From contig JAYKKR010000006.1 in assembly GCA_036971615.1 (NCBI GenBank), forward strand, positions 248,001-312,000: a DNA stretch of 64,000 bases, given 5' to 3'. Below, one piece after another: positions 1 to 12,529 of the stretch. The stretch is from Amyloporia xantha. Its lineage: Eukaryota > Basidiomycota > Agaricomycetes > Polyporales > Adustoporiaceae. The position numbers and the translations under genes are program-made. The notes below the pieces were generated by a model. That model was not told the origin of the DNA. It saw only the letters and a program-made list of their open reading frames with translations, and did not search any database. How positions within the stretch are numbered: the first letter of the stretch is position 1; each line of letters opens with the position of its first letter.

Positions 1-570
1 TGGTTTTGGCGGAAAGGAGGGCGCCTGTCAGAGGCATATCCATAATGTCCAGCGTCCGAACTGGATGATCGGGGGACACCCGTGCCAAAAACCGATGAGC
101 TGGAGTTCGAGCGCGAGCTCGGTGGTGTCGTGTACGTAGGTGAGGGCGTGTGCATAGCATAACCAGCTATAATAAGCCCATTACGACATTAAGCGTCTGT
201 CCGTCCGATAAGCGACTCGAGGGAAGAATCACGTACTGGGTTCGCGTGCTTTGTAACTTGCCCTGCGAAGAACGTGTGCTCGAGGCTCTGCATAAGGTGT
301 CGCAGCAGTTCGTCTGCCGTAACCGTGTGCTGTTCTTGTATCGCTGCCTGTGGGATAACGAAGTGGCGAAGGGTTGGTCGACTGAGTGGCTGAGTAGCTA
401 TAGTTGCGGGGCATGTTGGGACTAGTTTCTGTGCTGCCAGAAGGGATATAGATGTTGGGCGCAGGCCCAGATGAGCGTGACCGACTGTGGGACTTGGACG
501 TTCCGGCAGACGATGTTGAAGTGCTAGAGCTACCGAACAGATTGCGGAGGTACGAAGGCATGATAGTCAT
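1..570 (-). CDS. Ser/Pro-rich protein, N-terminal part (possible DUF6699-type protein), runs off the left edge
   Basis: Read on the minus strand, an ATG at 570 or 561 (MPSYLRNLFG...) opens a Ser/Thr/Pro-rich coding stretch. Exon 1 ends at 237 before GTACGT; a 70 nt intron (236-167) ends in TATAG; exon 2 (166-1) continues in the same low-complexity style (TPSPTYTTPPSSRSNSSSS) to the window edge. No catalytic domain is visible in this part. A short MPSYLRNLF-like start followed by Ser-rich, Tyr-containing disorder is a style I associate with basidiomycete proteins of the DUF6699 type, four of which occur elsewhere in this window, but the conserved C-terminal domain would lie outside. The coding call is fairly good because the exon join preserves frame and composition; the family assignment is only a guess. 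Confidence 0.45.
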
Positions 571-3500
571 TGGTGTCAAAGGCGGGTCTGTCTGTTGACC
601 AGAAGTAAAAAGGCTGAAGGGAGTATAAAGGAGTATTCACAAAGACAGTGGACAGAAGGTCACAGGTTTCTAGTAAACCTGACAGGAAGATCCTACTTCG
701 CGACAACTGCACTGGGGATTCAAGTCGTGAGGTTCAGCTACTTATATCAAGATGACAGTCCGAAGCATAGCGCCTACTTTTGGGCAGACCTGGAGGCGCG
801 ACTCGGGCATCACTATGATCTAGACTCGGCCTGCCGCGAACAACGCTTCAGAAAACCCCCCAGAATAATGAAAGGACGTGCGGGGGAGGTCTGGATCAAT
901 CTTCGCTATCCATTTCAAGCCGACAAACGCAACCGCTGTAATCCACAAGGCCTTGGCTGTGGTCCGTAAACTCCGTGATATGTCAGGTATTACGATGTCC
1001 CTAAGCGAAAGACGGGCTAGACCAATAGCGGTACGACAACACAGGCCCTATGAGCATTTCTGGACAGGATTGATGTCAGAAAACGGTGCGCAAAATATGA
1101 TTGGCGGAACTGGACGCTCAGCTCCTGCCCTTGGATCGCGTACACTGATTTCCAGAAACGTGAGGCCGCCTCGTGTACAAGGCGTGTCGACCACTTTAGG
1201 GCGGCGCGACAAGCGCGCCTACCGTATACAGACTTTACCGACGCGGGAATGCCTGGATATCATGGCGAAACGAGGAGTCCAGGTTTCGAAGCCATATAAC
1301 ACGCCTTGGGCACGTATTAATTTGTAGAGCGTGACGTCTACATTTTAGAACTGATATCCAGCGCGGCTCATGTTGCAGGCAGAGTCATCAGGGAAAGGGG
1401 AAAACCTACACTGCGTACGGAAGAAAGGCAATGTCGATAAGCACGAGACATGAAGTGGATATCCTTCAAGGCAACGTGTGCAAGTCATGCGAAGTAACCG
1501 GGAGTTCCTTCCGGCGGGAAAGGGATGGCTTCGACGTTCCAGATTGAATTACAGGCCCAGACTGACGATCAACACCCTAGAATCGGGCATCAGAAATGAG
1601 ATGCAGATTGCTCGATCTCGTGTGTCGTTGTGGGACCGGGGGGAAGGCATACGAATGACACCAATTGTCACCGCCGAGTCACCTGCAGGACTGCCTCTCC
1701 ATTGCGCCCTCAGGTTGGTCCTCGCTGCGTAGAATGTGGTGAAACGTCTTGGAGTGCGACATCACGACCGCCATGCGCGAACCCACGGAGTGATCAGATG
1801 GAACTTGCCAGGCCGTTTGTCCGATTTCGAATAGAAGACTCAATCGTAGAGACTTACCGGTCTCAACCGTAACTTGGAACTGGGATTCCCAAGGCCAATG
1901 CACACATGAGGCAGGAACCAGAGCAGAATGAAGGGTCAGACGAAGCACAGGTCGTGACAAGCTATGACCGAACATAGCATCGTTAGAGCCACGAGGGTGT
2001 AAGTAATCGCGGCCGATAGCATGAGAAACATCTAGACCAGAAGTTACGAAGCATGATCTATCTCTACCAGTAGAGATGCGCTGGGAAGCTCTCCTTACTA
2101 TCAATGCGTGTAGTAGTTGTCCCAGTCTTCGCCAGTATCCAACAGAGGAGTAGTGCAGTTCTCCCGACGGCCCACGTTGACTTCCAGCGCCACGAAGCCC
2201 AGGCGAATTCGTTAAGAAGTCTGTTCGGAAGGCAGTACCATGAGCTTGTTGAGCAGCGCCGAGATCACCAGCGAGAGAAGGCGCTGTCGAGCAATACGGC
2301 GCGACTAGATCGCATCCAGGAAGAACGTCGGTGTTTTACATACGTTTGGGAAATGACCAGGGCAATAGAGGCATCCTCTTCTGCCGGTGCCTGTCATAAA
2401 CTGCATATCCCATGGCACGACGCTGAGGTGATCCAGCGCAGAGCTTCGATGTCGGCTATCAGGTTCGTGCGGGGTTACAAAGGCCAACAGACGAGTTCGA
2501 GACCCAACACGACCCACGGAGCAAAAAACACACCACCAACATGAGGCCATCAACAGGAACAGAGCGAATTGTGCGACATTGGGGTAACACCGCCGAGGCG
2601 ATTTGTCAGCGAGACTAGCGGTAGCACGAACGTTAGCAGCCTCTTGGATGTAACCACCGCTTCCCAAGAGAAGGAACGTAGACTAACCGTTTGAAGCGAA
2701 CAACACCTGGCACATTCGACTCAAACGGCAGAGCGCTGGAAGAACGATGTTTAATGAATAGTGATGAGTAAGAAATGGCATTAACGTACAAATTGCGATC
2801 AACAAGTCGCATATAGACATCTCTCACTCTCGAAAGAGTATGAGTTTACAAACGTTTGAGGTACCCACCACGGCATTACTTTGTGAGCTCGCTCCCACAG
2901 CCAAGAACCGCGATACAGCAACATTGTCCCGCAGGCAGGCAAGGAGAATTCGCCGACGCATGATCGGAATGATGCAAAGATGAGTCAAAGAAGGCAAAGC
3001 TCCACCAAGATCTGTCAGGCAATGGCCGGGGGGAAATGAACGGACTTCTCTGCTCTCACAGGAAGTCATGGTAATTTCATACTGGACGTTCGTAATCGCC
3101 ACCTATGACGGAGTGATGAAGACGAGATATTGAATACCAGTCAGCTCTGCGCTCGAGCTGGTGGAGAAAGCTGGACGCAGTAATTAGGAACGGTAACGAA
3201 GACAAGCGCATTCCGCATGAGCGGATACGAGCGCGATGGAAATCCATGCACTTGGGACACCGTAATTGGTACCCCTCTTCGTTGGAGGCGGCCCAGACCA
3301 CACCTTCAAGCGCAAAGAACAAGTCCGAGGAGATAGGAGGGGCAAATTCCCTGTAAACACCGCTGAGGAGTAGGTGCACCGTCACAATTAGGAAACCAAA
3401 GCTGGACCAGACATGTACACCTGCAGCGCTGCGGCGATAGCTCAGTCTACCCATGCCATTATGGAAGTACCATTGGTCGGAAGGCCCGCCAGTGACGGAA

Positions 3501-5430
3501 CATTGCGCTGTATCTTTGGACCCTGTCTACAGGCGACTCGTGCTTACCAGCTCGAATGACGGTAACAGAGACTGTGAGTCTGGACTAGGGCCCGCAGATC
3601 AATGGAAAGAAAAGACGTAAGACCGACGTACATGGTAAGCAGCGCCGGTCAACGCTCACGTTGATTGGCCAGCAAAGCAATCGTTGGTCGAGGCCCCGGA
3701 CTTGTGTTGGCCCCGACAGCTCCTGCGACCGTGAGACAGACATCGAGGCATTTGCGAGTGTTATCTGCCCACTTGGGATTCAACAAACAGTGCAGTGCCC
3801 TAAGTTGAACCATGAGTCCAGACACTACCAACATGAGGAGCTGGTAATCAGTTCACAGCCCTGATGACATGCTGTGATGAAACCTCCAGTATGGAAGAGC
3901 GACATGAACATGGAAGATGCTTGCCCGGACTCATCGTGGGATAAGGCAGCAGGCGCGCGGTTGGTCCAGGATGAGGTCAAGATAAGGAAACCCCAAACCC
4001 CGTTATGAGAGCGGTCTGCGACCGTCTCATCCATCATCGTACGAAACGCAAGAGTAGAAGTTTCGTGACTCGTAGAATACAACTCGACGCTGCGTCATCG
4101 TTGTCCTGGAACACAGCAGAGAGCAACAGGTAAGAAATAGCGGTTGGATAACGGTGATTGATAGCACTCACACTCGCTTCCTCCTGGGGATTAAGAACGA
4201 CCGTGTTGCACAATGCAATCTCAGCAAGAAACGGAAGAATGAAATGTGAACTTACCGGCTATCGTCCACCAGCATGTATTTCAACTCGCCTCCATAGGTC
4301 TAGTACATGCTCTGGCTCTGGCTGCTACTTTTAGCTAGTCTCGCTATTGTGACATAGCGAAAATTGTCCACGCAGGAGCTCAGACGACACCAGAGGCATA
4401 GGAGGTAGTGTGACAAAAAATGAATACAGCGGGTGGTTATGGTGACGGCGAGTTACTGAGGCGAAGGACGATGAGTTCCCACGCCCATGGACTTCAATTT
4501 CAGCGACTCAGTACGACCAGCCTGAGCTGGCTGTTTGACCGTCTTGAATGCACCGTCGATATGTTCACCTAGTCCCTTTTACAATCCAAGCTCAATCTTG
4601 TCTACGACCGTTCTATGTCGACGGCATAAAGTGCTTGAGATCACCAACGGTCTAAAATCTGCTGAATGGCTTGCAATCTGGGTATTGTGAAATTCAAACG
4701 GCCTAAGGACAGTACAAGAACTCATCAGTACTTGTCAGTAAGTTGCATTTATGATGCGTGTATACGGCATCGTTGTAGCTCTGCATTTCTCTTGAATCCG
4801 GAGCCTTTTCTCTCATATCCCAGATAAGTTAAATAGTCATGGCACCGCTCAATGATCTTCCTTAGGCCTTAAGTCGAAGGCATTTAATGCTTGCAGTCTT
4901 TCAAAGCACTCTGTCGCTCAGCCATAACATTGCAGCGGTAGGCACGCGAGTAGACCGCCTGTCTAGCTATCCACCTGTCTCATTCGCTCATTTGCGCTAG
5001 TCTGATATACATTTTCAGGATTTCCCATTGCACGCACTGGCCTGTCACCGTGGTACTACTCTTAGGCTTTGATGCGTTTATGCGGAACATATGACTTGTC
5101 GTCAACAATCACACACTGCCTTATGATCACCTTCGCTACCTCTGATCCGAAGTGGGGAATTCTGTCCTTGTCTGCCACTCTGCGAACTACTTGTTTTCTC
5201 CACCATGACGTTTGACACTCGCATCGGCAAATTGTTTGTCTACCTCAAGTTTCGAGTTTCGAGTTCGTTGTAACAAAACTCAGCGGCTTTGAGACGATCG
5301 GACAACGACTTAGTATCATATGATCGATCTATCAGGTGATAATATCGCCCTTGTAATACTGTAACGACGTCATTGACAATGCACCGTCCCAATCCCCCAG
5401 GGCTCCAGAGCATCCTCCAAGTCAATCACC
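571..5430. other. Long stretch with no supportable gene
   Basis: About 4.9 kb in which open frames are short, overlap on both strands and show no recognisable domain. The longest (about 1679-2104 minus and 2104-2544 plus) are 140-146 codons and lack conserved motifs. It may include decayed transposon sequence, but I cannot name one. The last 1 kb (4.4-5.4 kb) is AT-richer and probably contains the 5' region of the downstream glycoside hydrolase gene. Confidence 0.5.
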
Positions 5431-7488
5431 ATGCAGAAAGTATCTGGGTTTATCAAGCAGCACCTACACCCACAAGAACAAGGGCCCGCTGTCGCTAACC
5501 CTCAGCAACCCATCCAGCCCATCCCTCAAGACACGCCCTTTCCGACAGACCTCGACTTCTATCGCCACCGCAAACAGCGCGGTGTCAATCTCGGTCCGTA
5601 ATCCTTCGCTTGAGCCTCCTCCATATCCTGTGACGCGATCAACTGATGGACGTGCAGGATCTTGGTTCGTACTGGAGCGCTGGATCGCAGATGCTCCCTT
5701 CCGCTTCGCCGATGGGCCTGCGCAGAGCGATCTTGATGTTGCGCGCGGGTCGAACGCAAAAGCCGTGCTGGAGCAGCACTGGGACACTTGGATAACGGAG
5801 AGCGACTGGGCTTGGATCGCACAGAGAGGAATCAACACAGTCCGCATTCCGGTGCGTGTTTTGCCTATTACATATATGGTCTGCAGACACACGGCGGTGG
5901 AGGCCTATTCACAGAAGGCGACACGCATCATAAGATTCACGGACGTTAGGAACGCGTGTTCCGCAGACTTCCAGTGTTAATTTCCGCCGGTTGAACGGGG
6001 AAGCAATTCTCGGACGGCGGACCGTGATGCGTGTTTACGGCCTGGCATGAATGGACGTTGGACATGATATCCATGGTGAAATGGTCACCGGATCTGTCAG
6101 ACATGGCCTATCCCCGTCGGCGTCGGCGATCACCTCTACATTACTAGGGTAGACTCTGGACGTATCGCGCACTAACGCAACCACACTTATTTCGTAGATC
6201 GGCTTTTACCATGTGTGTGGAGCCGACCCATCTGTCCTTCGAGGAACCGACTTCGCAAATCACGGTGACGTCTTCGCGGGCGCATGGAATAGGATCACGA
6301 ATGCAATTGCCACGGCTCACCGATACGGTTTGGGCGTGCTCATTGGTGTGTAGTCTTGGCGCCTCTCGAACAACCACTGACGAAGCGAACAGACCTACAT
6401 GCTGCACCTGGCAAACAGAACGCTGATTCTCACTCAGGGTCCTCATCTCCGAACCCGTCATTCTTCACAAACCCGTACAACATGTCGCATACGATCCACG
6501 TCCTGTCCGCACTGCTCTTCCACCTCCTCGCCTTCACTCGCTCGCACAATCCGCCCCTGCCCAATGTCGTTGGCATCGAGCTTCTCAACGAGCCACAGCC
6601 CCAATCGCACAACGATACTCTCCAAAGGTGGTATCTGGACGCCTTCCGCGCATTGCGAGCAATTGACCCCGGCATGCCACTGTACATCGGCGACGTGTGG
6701 ATGACGGATCAGTACGCAGACTTCCTAAGCGGCTCCACGACGCAGTTTGCCGTGCTCGATCACCATCTGTACCGCTGTTTTACCCCTCAAGATAATTCCA
6801 CGTCCGTCTCGGAGCACACACGCTCCTTAAGCGATCCGAATGAATGGGCTCCACAGATGTTTGCCCGCGTATCGCAGAAGCTTGAGAGCGCCGGCTGTGG
6901 ATTAATTGTCGGCGAGTGGTCCGGAGGACTCAACCCCGGCTCTTTGCAAGGTATAGGGAATGAAGATCACGCCAGGTGGCAGTACCTGCAAGCTCAATTA
7001 CAGCTGTATGACCTCTGGTGCGCCGGCTGGTTCTTTTGGACATACAAGAAAGAACATGGCGGTGACAAAGGCTGGTCACTGAAAGATGCCGTAGAAGCTG
7101 GCGTGTTCCCGGCGCAAGTCGGCCTATGGACGCGTAAACCAGTGGTGGACGATCCCACGCGGGACCAAAGGAGAAATCAGGCAAGAGATGCAGCCCTTGG
7201 TGAGCGATGATTTGAAATTCTTCCATGGTGGCATAACATATCATGTGGTATTAAGGCGCACATACATCGTACTGGACGCAGTATCCTGGACATTACGAGC
7301 ATTGGCGCTTTGGTGAGGGCTTCGTCAGGGGGTGGGACGATGCATGCATGTTCTTCTCGAAGAGTTCCTCAGTGCACCCTACCCCAGTCTGTGAACTAGG
7401 CTTCAAGGGCCCATGGGCGAAGCGGAGGGCACAGGAACATGCGAGGGACAACGGCAATGGTAATTTATGGGAGTACGGTGGGTGCTAA
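5431..7488 (+). CDS. Glycoside hydrolase family 5, exo-beta-1,3-glucanase type
   Basis: Five exons join in frame: 5431-5593, 5658-5851, 6198-6345, 6393-7199 and 7256-7488, giving 514 residues. The protein shows the hallmarks of GH5 exo-beta-1,3-glucanases: GVNLGSWFVLE near residue 55, GINTVRIP, LIDLHAAPGKQN (about 167-178), the acid/base Glu in ELLNEPQ (about E235) and the nucleophile Glu in VGEWSGG (about E343). The last exon is recognised by HYEHWRFGEGFVRGWDDA, a typical C-terminal block; without that intron the frame would stop at 7210. These enzymes release glucose from fungal cell-wall beta-1,3-glucan. No signal peptide is evident at MQKVSGFIKQ, so an intracellular or unconventionally exported form is possible. 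The second intron, 346 nt, is much longer than the others and could hide an error. It converges with the F-box gene downstream. Confidence 0.9.
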
Positions 7489-7724
7489 TCATGGTCTGTG
7501 GGCATCAGGTCATAGTTGACGATCATGGTAATATAGAACAGGGCCTTTCGCAGGGCGTAGGCGCTGCACAGGCGGATTTTGTAAGCAGGTACTGTTGAGT
7601 TGAAGCAGAGGGACAGCCTCCAAGAGTCGCATTGCCTGCGTGAAGTACGACGTAGGGTAAGGCAACACTCACTGCAGCAATAATCCATGGACTTACATCC
7701 GTTCACTGTCTGACGAGAGCCGAC

Positions 7725-9312
7725 CTAGAGATCTCGGTCTAGGTAGGTCACACTGTCGATCTTGACGTACTGAGTGAGCGGTGTGAGCATGTATCTATGG
7801 ATGAACTCCGTATGCACGATCAAACGTTGTAAGGGCGCGCCATGGGTTGCACGCTCGACCACCATGCCATATAGCTTGTCATAGTTCGTCTGATCCAGCA
7901 TGGTGACATCCATTAGCCGTGGCCAAACGAGGGTATTAGGCACGATTACAGAGCCACTCGACTGCCTTGGTCGTAAGACCTCTAGGAACTGGTCCGCCCC
8001 CGAGTTGACGATGACGAGCTGCGTGATTGTCGAGAACGCTGCCACGAAGTCCCACGAGAGCGAGCATGTTGCGACGTTGAGGAGTACCAGACACCGCAGC
8101 GCCGAGTATCGTGAACCGGAGAACGGGAGCCAGCCCATGAATTCGCGGAACTCGCCCTCGTCGACATTGGCGAGGGTCAACGTCTCGAGCGCGGGCGCAA
8201 TGAGGAGTGAGCACATCAGGCAGAAGTTATCGCCCGACACCTCGAGTGAGCGGAGGTTCGGCAGATAAATGGGCATGTATTCGCCGCGTGGACGCAGGTC
8301 AACGTGCTTGCCGCGCAGTGTGAGTTTAGTGAGGTTGGGCGACTTGGCGAGGATGTCCTGGAAGGCCGAATACGCGAGCCGACGGTTCCACAGCCACCGG
8401 ATGTCGAGCGTGGACAACCCGATCAGTGGTGGATTCCGCCACGGCAACGCGACGCTATCTGACCGCACCGACGACAGCGCAGGTGCGCCGCGGCTGAAGA
8501 GGCGAGGGATGGCGACCTCCTGATCACCCGTCGAGCTGCTGCCTGTGAGCGATAGCCGGAGATGCTGCAGCGAATACGACTGCGCGTCTGCTAGAAGCTC
8601 GCCAACGACAAGGACGACGTTCCTATGGTGCGCGATGAGAGAGAATTCGTGCCATCGGTCAATATGCGGGGACACCTGCGCCATGCACGCGACCACCGCT
8701 GCGCTGGTTGGCGCTAAATCCGTGCGTAGGTCGAGAGTGATGTCTAGCAACCGGCCTTCAGACCGTTCGAGTGCGAGCGAGGTCCATCCGCGCGGGTGGA
8801 TGGGAGCGATGTGCAGGTTCGTCCACAGCGCCGACGTATTAACGGCAATGGCCCGCCAGCGGCGCGAAACGGAAGCTACCAGCATCGGAAAGGGAAGCAC
8901 GCCCTTCGGCTCCGACAGACTGCCCGCCTGAAAGATCAAGACCAGGATCTCTGCAGGGAGACATTCGATAGGCGGGATGAGGAGATGCAGCTCTGCCGTC
9001 TTCTCTTTGATTCGTGCCAGCGAGGCCTCGATGCGCTGCACTTTGGAGATGAGATGGTTCACCGACTCGGTGTATTGGAATCGCGCTGAGTTGTGGTCGA
9101 CGATGTATCGCATTCCGCGGACGACCTCCTCCTATGTCGAACTATTAGATGCGTGGCCCGAATGGAAGACGTACAGTTCTCACCACGTAGCTGGGATCAG
9201 CTTGGATCAGGCGTATGAGGGCGCCCCGCTGTTGCTGCAGCTCGATGGCTTGACGGCCCAGTGCTTCAATAATTCGCTTGATGTCCGTTCGATGCGGGTT
9301 CCTGAGGCTCAT
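7725..9312 (-). CDS. F-box protein
   Basis: Two exons on the minus strand: 9312-9184 (MSLRNPHRTD...) and 9131-7725, joined in phase 0 across a 52 nt GTGAGA...ATAG intron, about 511 residues. A coiled N-terminus (residues about 10-90) leads into an F-box: IPPIECLPAEILVLIF followed by VASVSRRWRAIA and LWTNLHI, roughly residues 94-150. The rest is a string of leucine-rich segments (for example LTKLTLRGKHVDLRP, LRSLEVSGDN, LETLTLANV), as in the very large agaricomycete F-box/LRR families. F-box proteins present substrates to SCF ubiquitin ligases; the substrate cannot be predicted. An ATG at 9113 would start the second exon alone, but the upstream exon keeps the frame and adds a helical segment typical of these proteins. 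Confidence 0.8.
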
Positions 9313-10289
9313 GACGACTGAAAGGGAATGCCTAGCTGTATAGCTATGCTCAGCTCCGACTGTGAAATAAGTGGGAACTTGAGTCGTTTATCGTAGGCCG
9401 CTGTTCAGTCTGAAGGCTAGAGAGAGACAGTCTGACAGTCAAAAACCTACTCAAGACCTGGCTGGGGATCAATACGGGGTGTATATGGGTTTGAGAAGAG
9501 TATCTCGGTTCATGTCGCATATCATCAGGATTCAGCTGCAGCTCGCCGGAGGTCGGCAGCTGTGCCGCTGGCTCTGGGTTGACCTCAGCAGACAGCTGAG
9601 AATAGAAATTCAATTATGAAGCTCCTGCTGCCAGGGTCTTCGCAAAGTCTATCGCTTGCGCTTTAAAGTCTACTGCTTCACCAAGTGAACGGCTCAGTAA
9701 ACACGCCCGGGTCCATCGCCAGCGACTCGGAATCGAGCAAAGGGGATTTTGTCGCCAACCTTCCCACAACCACTTACCGCGTCAAATCCATGCGAAAACA
9801 GGCCTCTGTATTTACACACCTCTACTCCCACCATGCGTGAACAACTCTGATATGAGCGATACTACCTGGAGGACCCTTCGTTGACATTGAAATAGACTCT
9901 CACTAGGACTTGCCATGTCTCCGACGCTCTCTGGTCATCTTTCAGGCCGTTATACTCATTACTGGTGATTTCTTTTCTCTGCATCCTCTCACCGGTAGCA
10001 TGGGCTCTATTCACATATCATGGTCATCATCTATGGTATCACAGGCCTATCTGCTATGTGTTGGGTGAGTGCCTGAAGCTATCATGATACGTCTGAAAAT
10101 AGTCCGAGTTGTGATTGTCGCACAAAGCTTACTTATCGCACCATATAGTCCGGACACTGCGCGAGCAATGCATGCGCAGTTCTCCTTGCAGAGCATCCTG
10201 CTCTATCACCCTAGGCCCGTCTGGGTACTCTACACCCATCTTCTAGGACGGTTTTCAGGCGTTACCCTTTCGACTACTTTGGGGCTATA
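9313..10289. other. Intergenic region between divergent genes
   Basis: About 980 nt between the F-box start (minus) and the arrestin start (plus). It should contain both promoters. I see only short open frames and no clear TATA element within 100 nt of either start. Confidence 0.5.
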
Positions 10290-11765
10290 ATGGCTAGCAC
10301 TGTCACAGCATCTTCCACTGGCACGCAGGAATCAATCACACTCCTGATCTCCAAACAGATCTTCCCCTCAGGGAGTGTCGTTCAAGGCGAAGTGGAACTG
10401 AACTTCCCTTTGATTCAAGAAGAGCAGCTGGAGGAAATTCACGTTAAATTCAGAGGATCGGTCCTCACGTGTGTACGATTTCTCCGTGTGTAGGCAGGAG
10501 TGACCAATGAACTATCACACTGCAGTATCATCGGACTGATGCCAACCGAGCTCACTGAGACCCTACAGCTCGATCTCGTCCACGACGAAATATCTCTCTG
10601 GACCCGTGGTTCCGCCTATCCCCCGCCTGGCTCACACACTTTGCGTCTTCCATTTGCATTCGCACTGCCGGCGAACGTCCCGCCTTCTTACAAGTTCTCC
10701 AAGCTTGACAAGCAGGGCCTCGTTCGATACCTGATCGAAGCCGTCGGTGTTCGTCCAGGTGCTCTGCGGATGAATAAGCGGGTGTTCTGCCCGATTGCAG
10801 TGCTACCCGTCGACCCAGCGGGGGCACGAGTACGAGCCGCTCTCCAACCCACCTGGAACGGAAGCTGGACTTCTATCATCTCAGAGAAGCAGATTCGCGC
10901 AGGCCTGTGGGGTGGGCATGCCAATGTCAATATCGAGGTGAGCACAGAACCGTTGAACGTCTGTCCGTCGAGACACTGATTATTCTTTGTTATTCTTCAG
11001 TTCAAGCACCCAGCAATTAGCGTTTTCCCACTGTTCACTCCTATTCCTTTTGCCATCACTGTGACTACAGTCAGCAAGACCAGTCAGCGGACCGAGACAA
11101 AGTCAATATGGCCCGCTCCTCCGGTCGATCCCAAGGATGTCCGATTTGAGCTGAGGTGCAATACGGACATCCTGACTCACCATCTCAGCTGGCAACAAAA
11201 CGACAAGGTCGCTTCTTTGGGAGGCATGAACGGGTCCCCCGGTCAAGTTGATATCAAGACTGAAGAGAAGGAGTGGATTCCTTCATCACCAGGCGCGTCA
11301 AGGGGACAGTGGAAGCAGATGACTACGTTCAGTTCGACGTTCGTGCTGACCTGCCCCCCGACGTTCAAGACTTCGAATCTTAGTATTGACGTGCGTACTC
11401 CAACGTCTTTTTGAGGCATTAAGTGCAGTGGGAGTCTGACCAGCACGCAGTACAAGTTGCTGGTACAGGTTCAGTTCAGCGGATGGCAGAATGGTCTGAG
11501 CGTGGAAGCACCTGTTACTGTTACATCTGGCATCGTCCCGCATCCGGGGCGTCCCCCTCCATCCTATGCCGATTATACAGCCCCACCGTCTCAGGAACCC
11601 GACGCCATTGTGCATGACTCGGACCATGCGCTACATCTCGCAAATCTGGATCTCCCTCCGTATGTAATTCTCCCTGCAACACTACCATCTACCCCGGCTA
11701 ATCGCACCGTAGATCATACTGGAATACCGCGGACTTGCAATGACCTTGGCTTGTATACTGTATAA
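10290..11765 (+). CDS. Arrestin-like trafficking adaptor
   Basis: Four exons, 10290-10468, 10526-10937, 11001-11390 and 11451-11765, join in frame to 431 residues. The N-terminal half has arrestin-N features (ITLLISKQIFPSGSVVQGEV, then IHVKFRG and LRLPFAFALP with PPSYKF), followed by an arrestin-C-like half (ISVFPLFTPIPF onwards). The tail carries PPSYADY (about residues 363-369) and LPPY, both resembling PY motifs that recruit WW domains of Rsp5/Nedd4-type ubiquitin ligases. This is the organisation of fungal alpha-arrestins, which link plasma-membrane transporters or receptors to ubiquitination and endocytosis. All three introns are 57-63 nt GT-AG. The divergent neighbour encodes an F-box protein, also a ubiquitin-ligase component, but nothing shows they act together. 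Confidence 0.82.
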
Positions 11766-12124
11766 CATAGTTGCACGATAGATCCAGTACATTTCGGAGT
11801 CCGTTTCTGCATTGTACTCTACACTATTAGGCGGAAACCGCCTCGTCCATCAGGCCCGATCTTGAGTTGCCATCTCGCCGGACGATCAGCGATAAGGAAG
11901 ACCTGCACAAACGTCGTCTCTGCGCCTCTGCCAGTCGAAACGCTTGCCTTGGCACTGGTCAATCAGCTCTTTCCAAGTCATCCTAGCGTCCTAGGGTATC
12001 CTTATCCCTTCTTTGCCGACTCCTCTCGCCTCCACTGAACCGACGGGGTGCTGAAGGCTTTAATAGAATCCAGGAGCGAAGACGTCCGTCTCTTTTTCGG
12101 AGGTCCAGCTGTCTGCACCAGCGT
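11766..12124. other. Intergenic region
   Basis: About 360 nt between the 3' ends of two convergent genes; nothing recognisable. Confidence 0.5.
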
Positions 12125-12529
12125 TCAATACACGGCAAGGAGCGCTAAATAAGGTGCCGTCATATTCACCTTAGTATCGTCTCCCTGCCGGCTTGCTCTG
12201 GGTGGTGCCATTTTGAGCGGGACAGGGTATCCGGAGCCCGGCGGACTACGCGGGAACGGAAGCGTGCTCGCCGCACGAGGGTCGTCGCGATCGTTCGTGT
12301 GCTGCATGCGGGCAGTAGGATGGGGGAGCACAAGTGCAGATGGAGAGGTGAGGGACTGGTCGGAAGAGACCGTGGTGCGATTAGATTGCGAGTACCGCTC
12401 TGGCGAGAGAGATGGTGATGGTGGCGGTGATTCTTCATATGTTTCCGTGGCTTGTGCTTCCACCCACTGGGCGGTGCGGTCTAGTGCGAGGGAGAAGCAC
12501 GGGAAGTCAGCGTCTTGTTCCGTGTCCAT
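12125..12529 (-). CDS. Small Ser/Pro-rich hypothetical protein
   Basis: A single open frame of 134 residues starting at ATG 12529 (MDTEQDADFP). It is rich in Ser, Pro and Arg (ESPPPSPSLSPERYSQ, LPHPTARMQH) and has no recognisable domain or membrane segment; most of it should be disordered. A TATA-like AGTATAAGAGG lies about 130 nt upstream on the minus strand, which slightly favours a real gene. Overlapping frames of similar length on the plus strand have no better support. Function unknown. Confidence 0.4.
   Translation of the reverse strand: MDTEQDADFPCFSLALDRTAQWVEAQATETYEESPPPSPSLSPERYSQSNRTTVSSDQSLTSPSALVLPHPTARMQHTNDRDDPRAASTLPFPRSPPGSGYPVPLKMAPPRASRQGDDTKVNMTAPYLALLAVY

Noticed and set aside
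2104..2544. 146-codon plus-strand frame in the left-hand stretch
   Set aside because: No motif; comparable frames exist on the opposite strand over the same bases.
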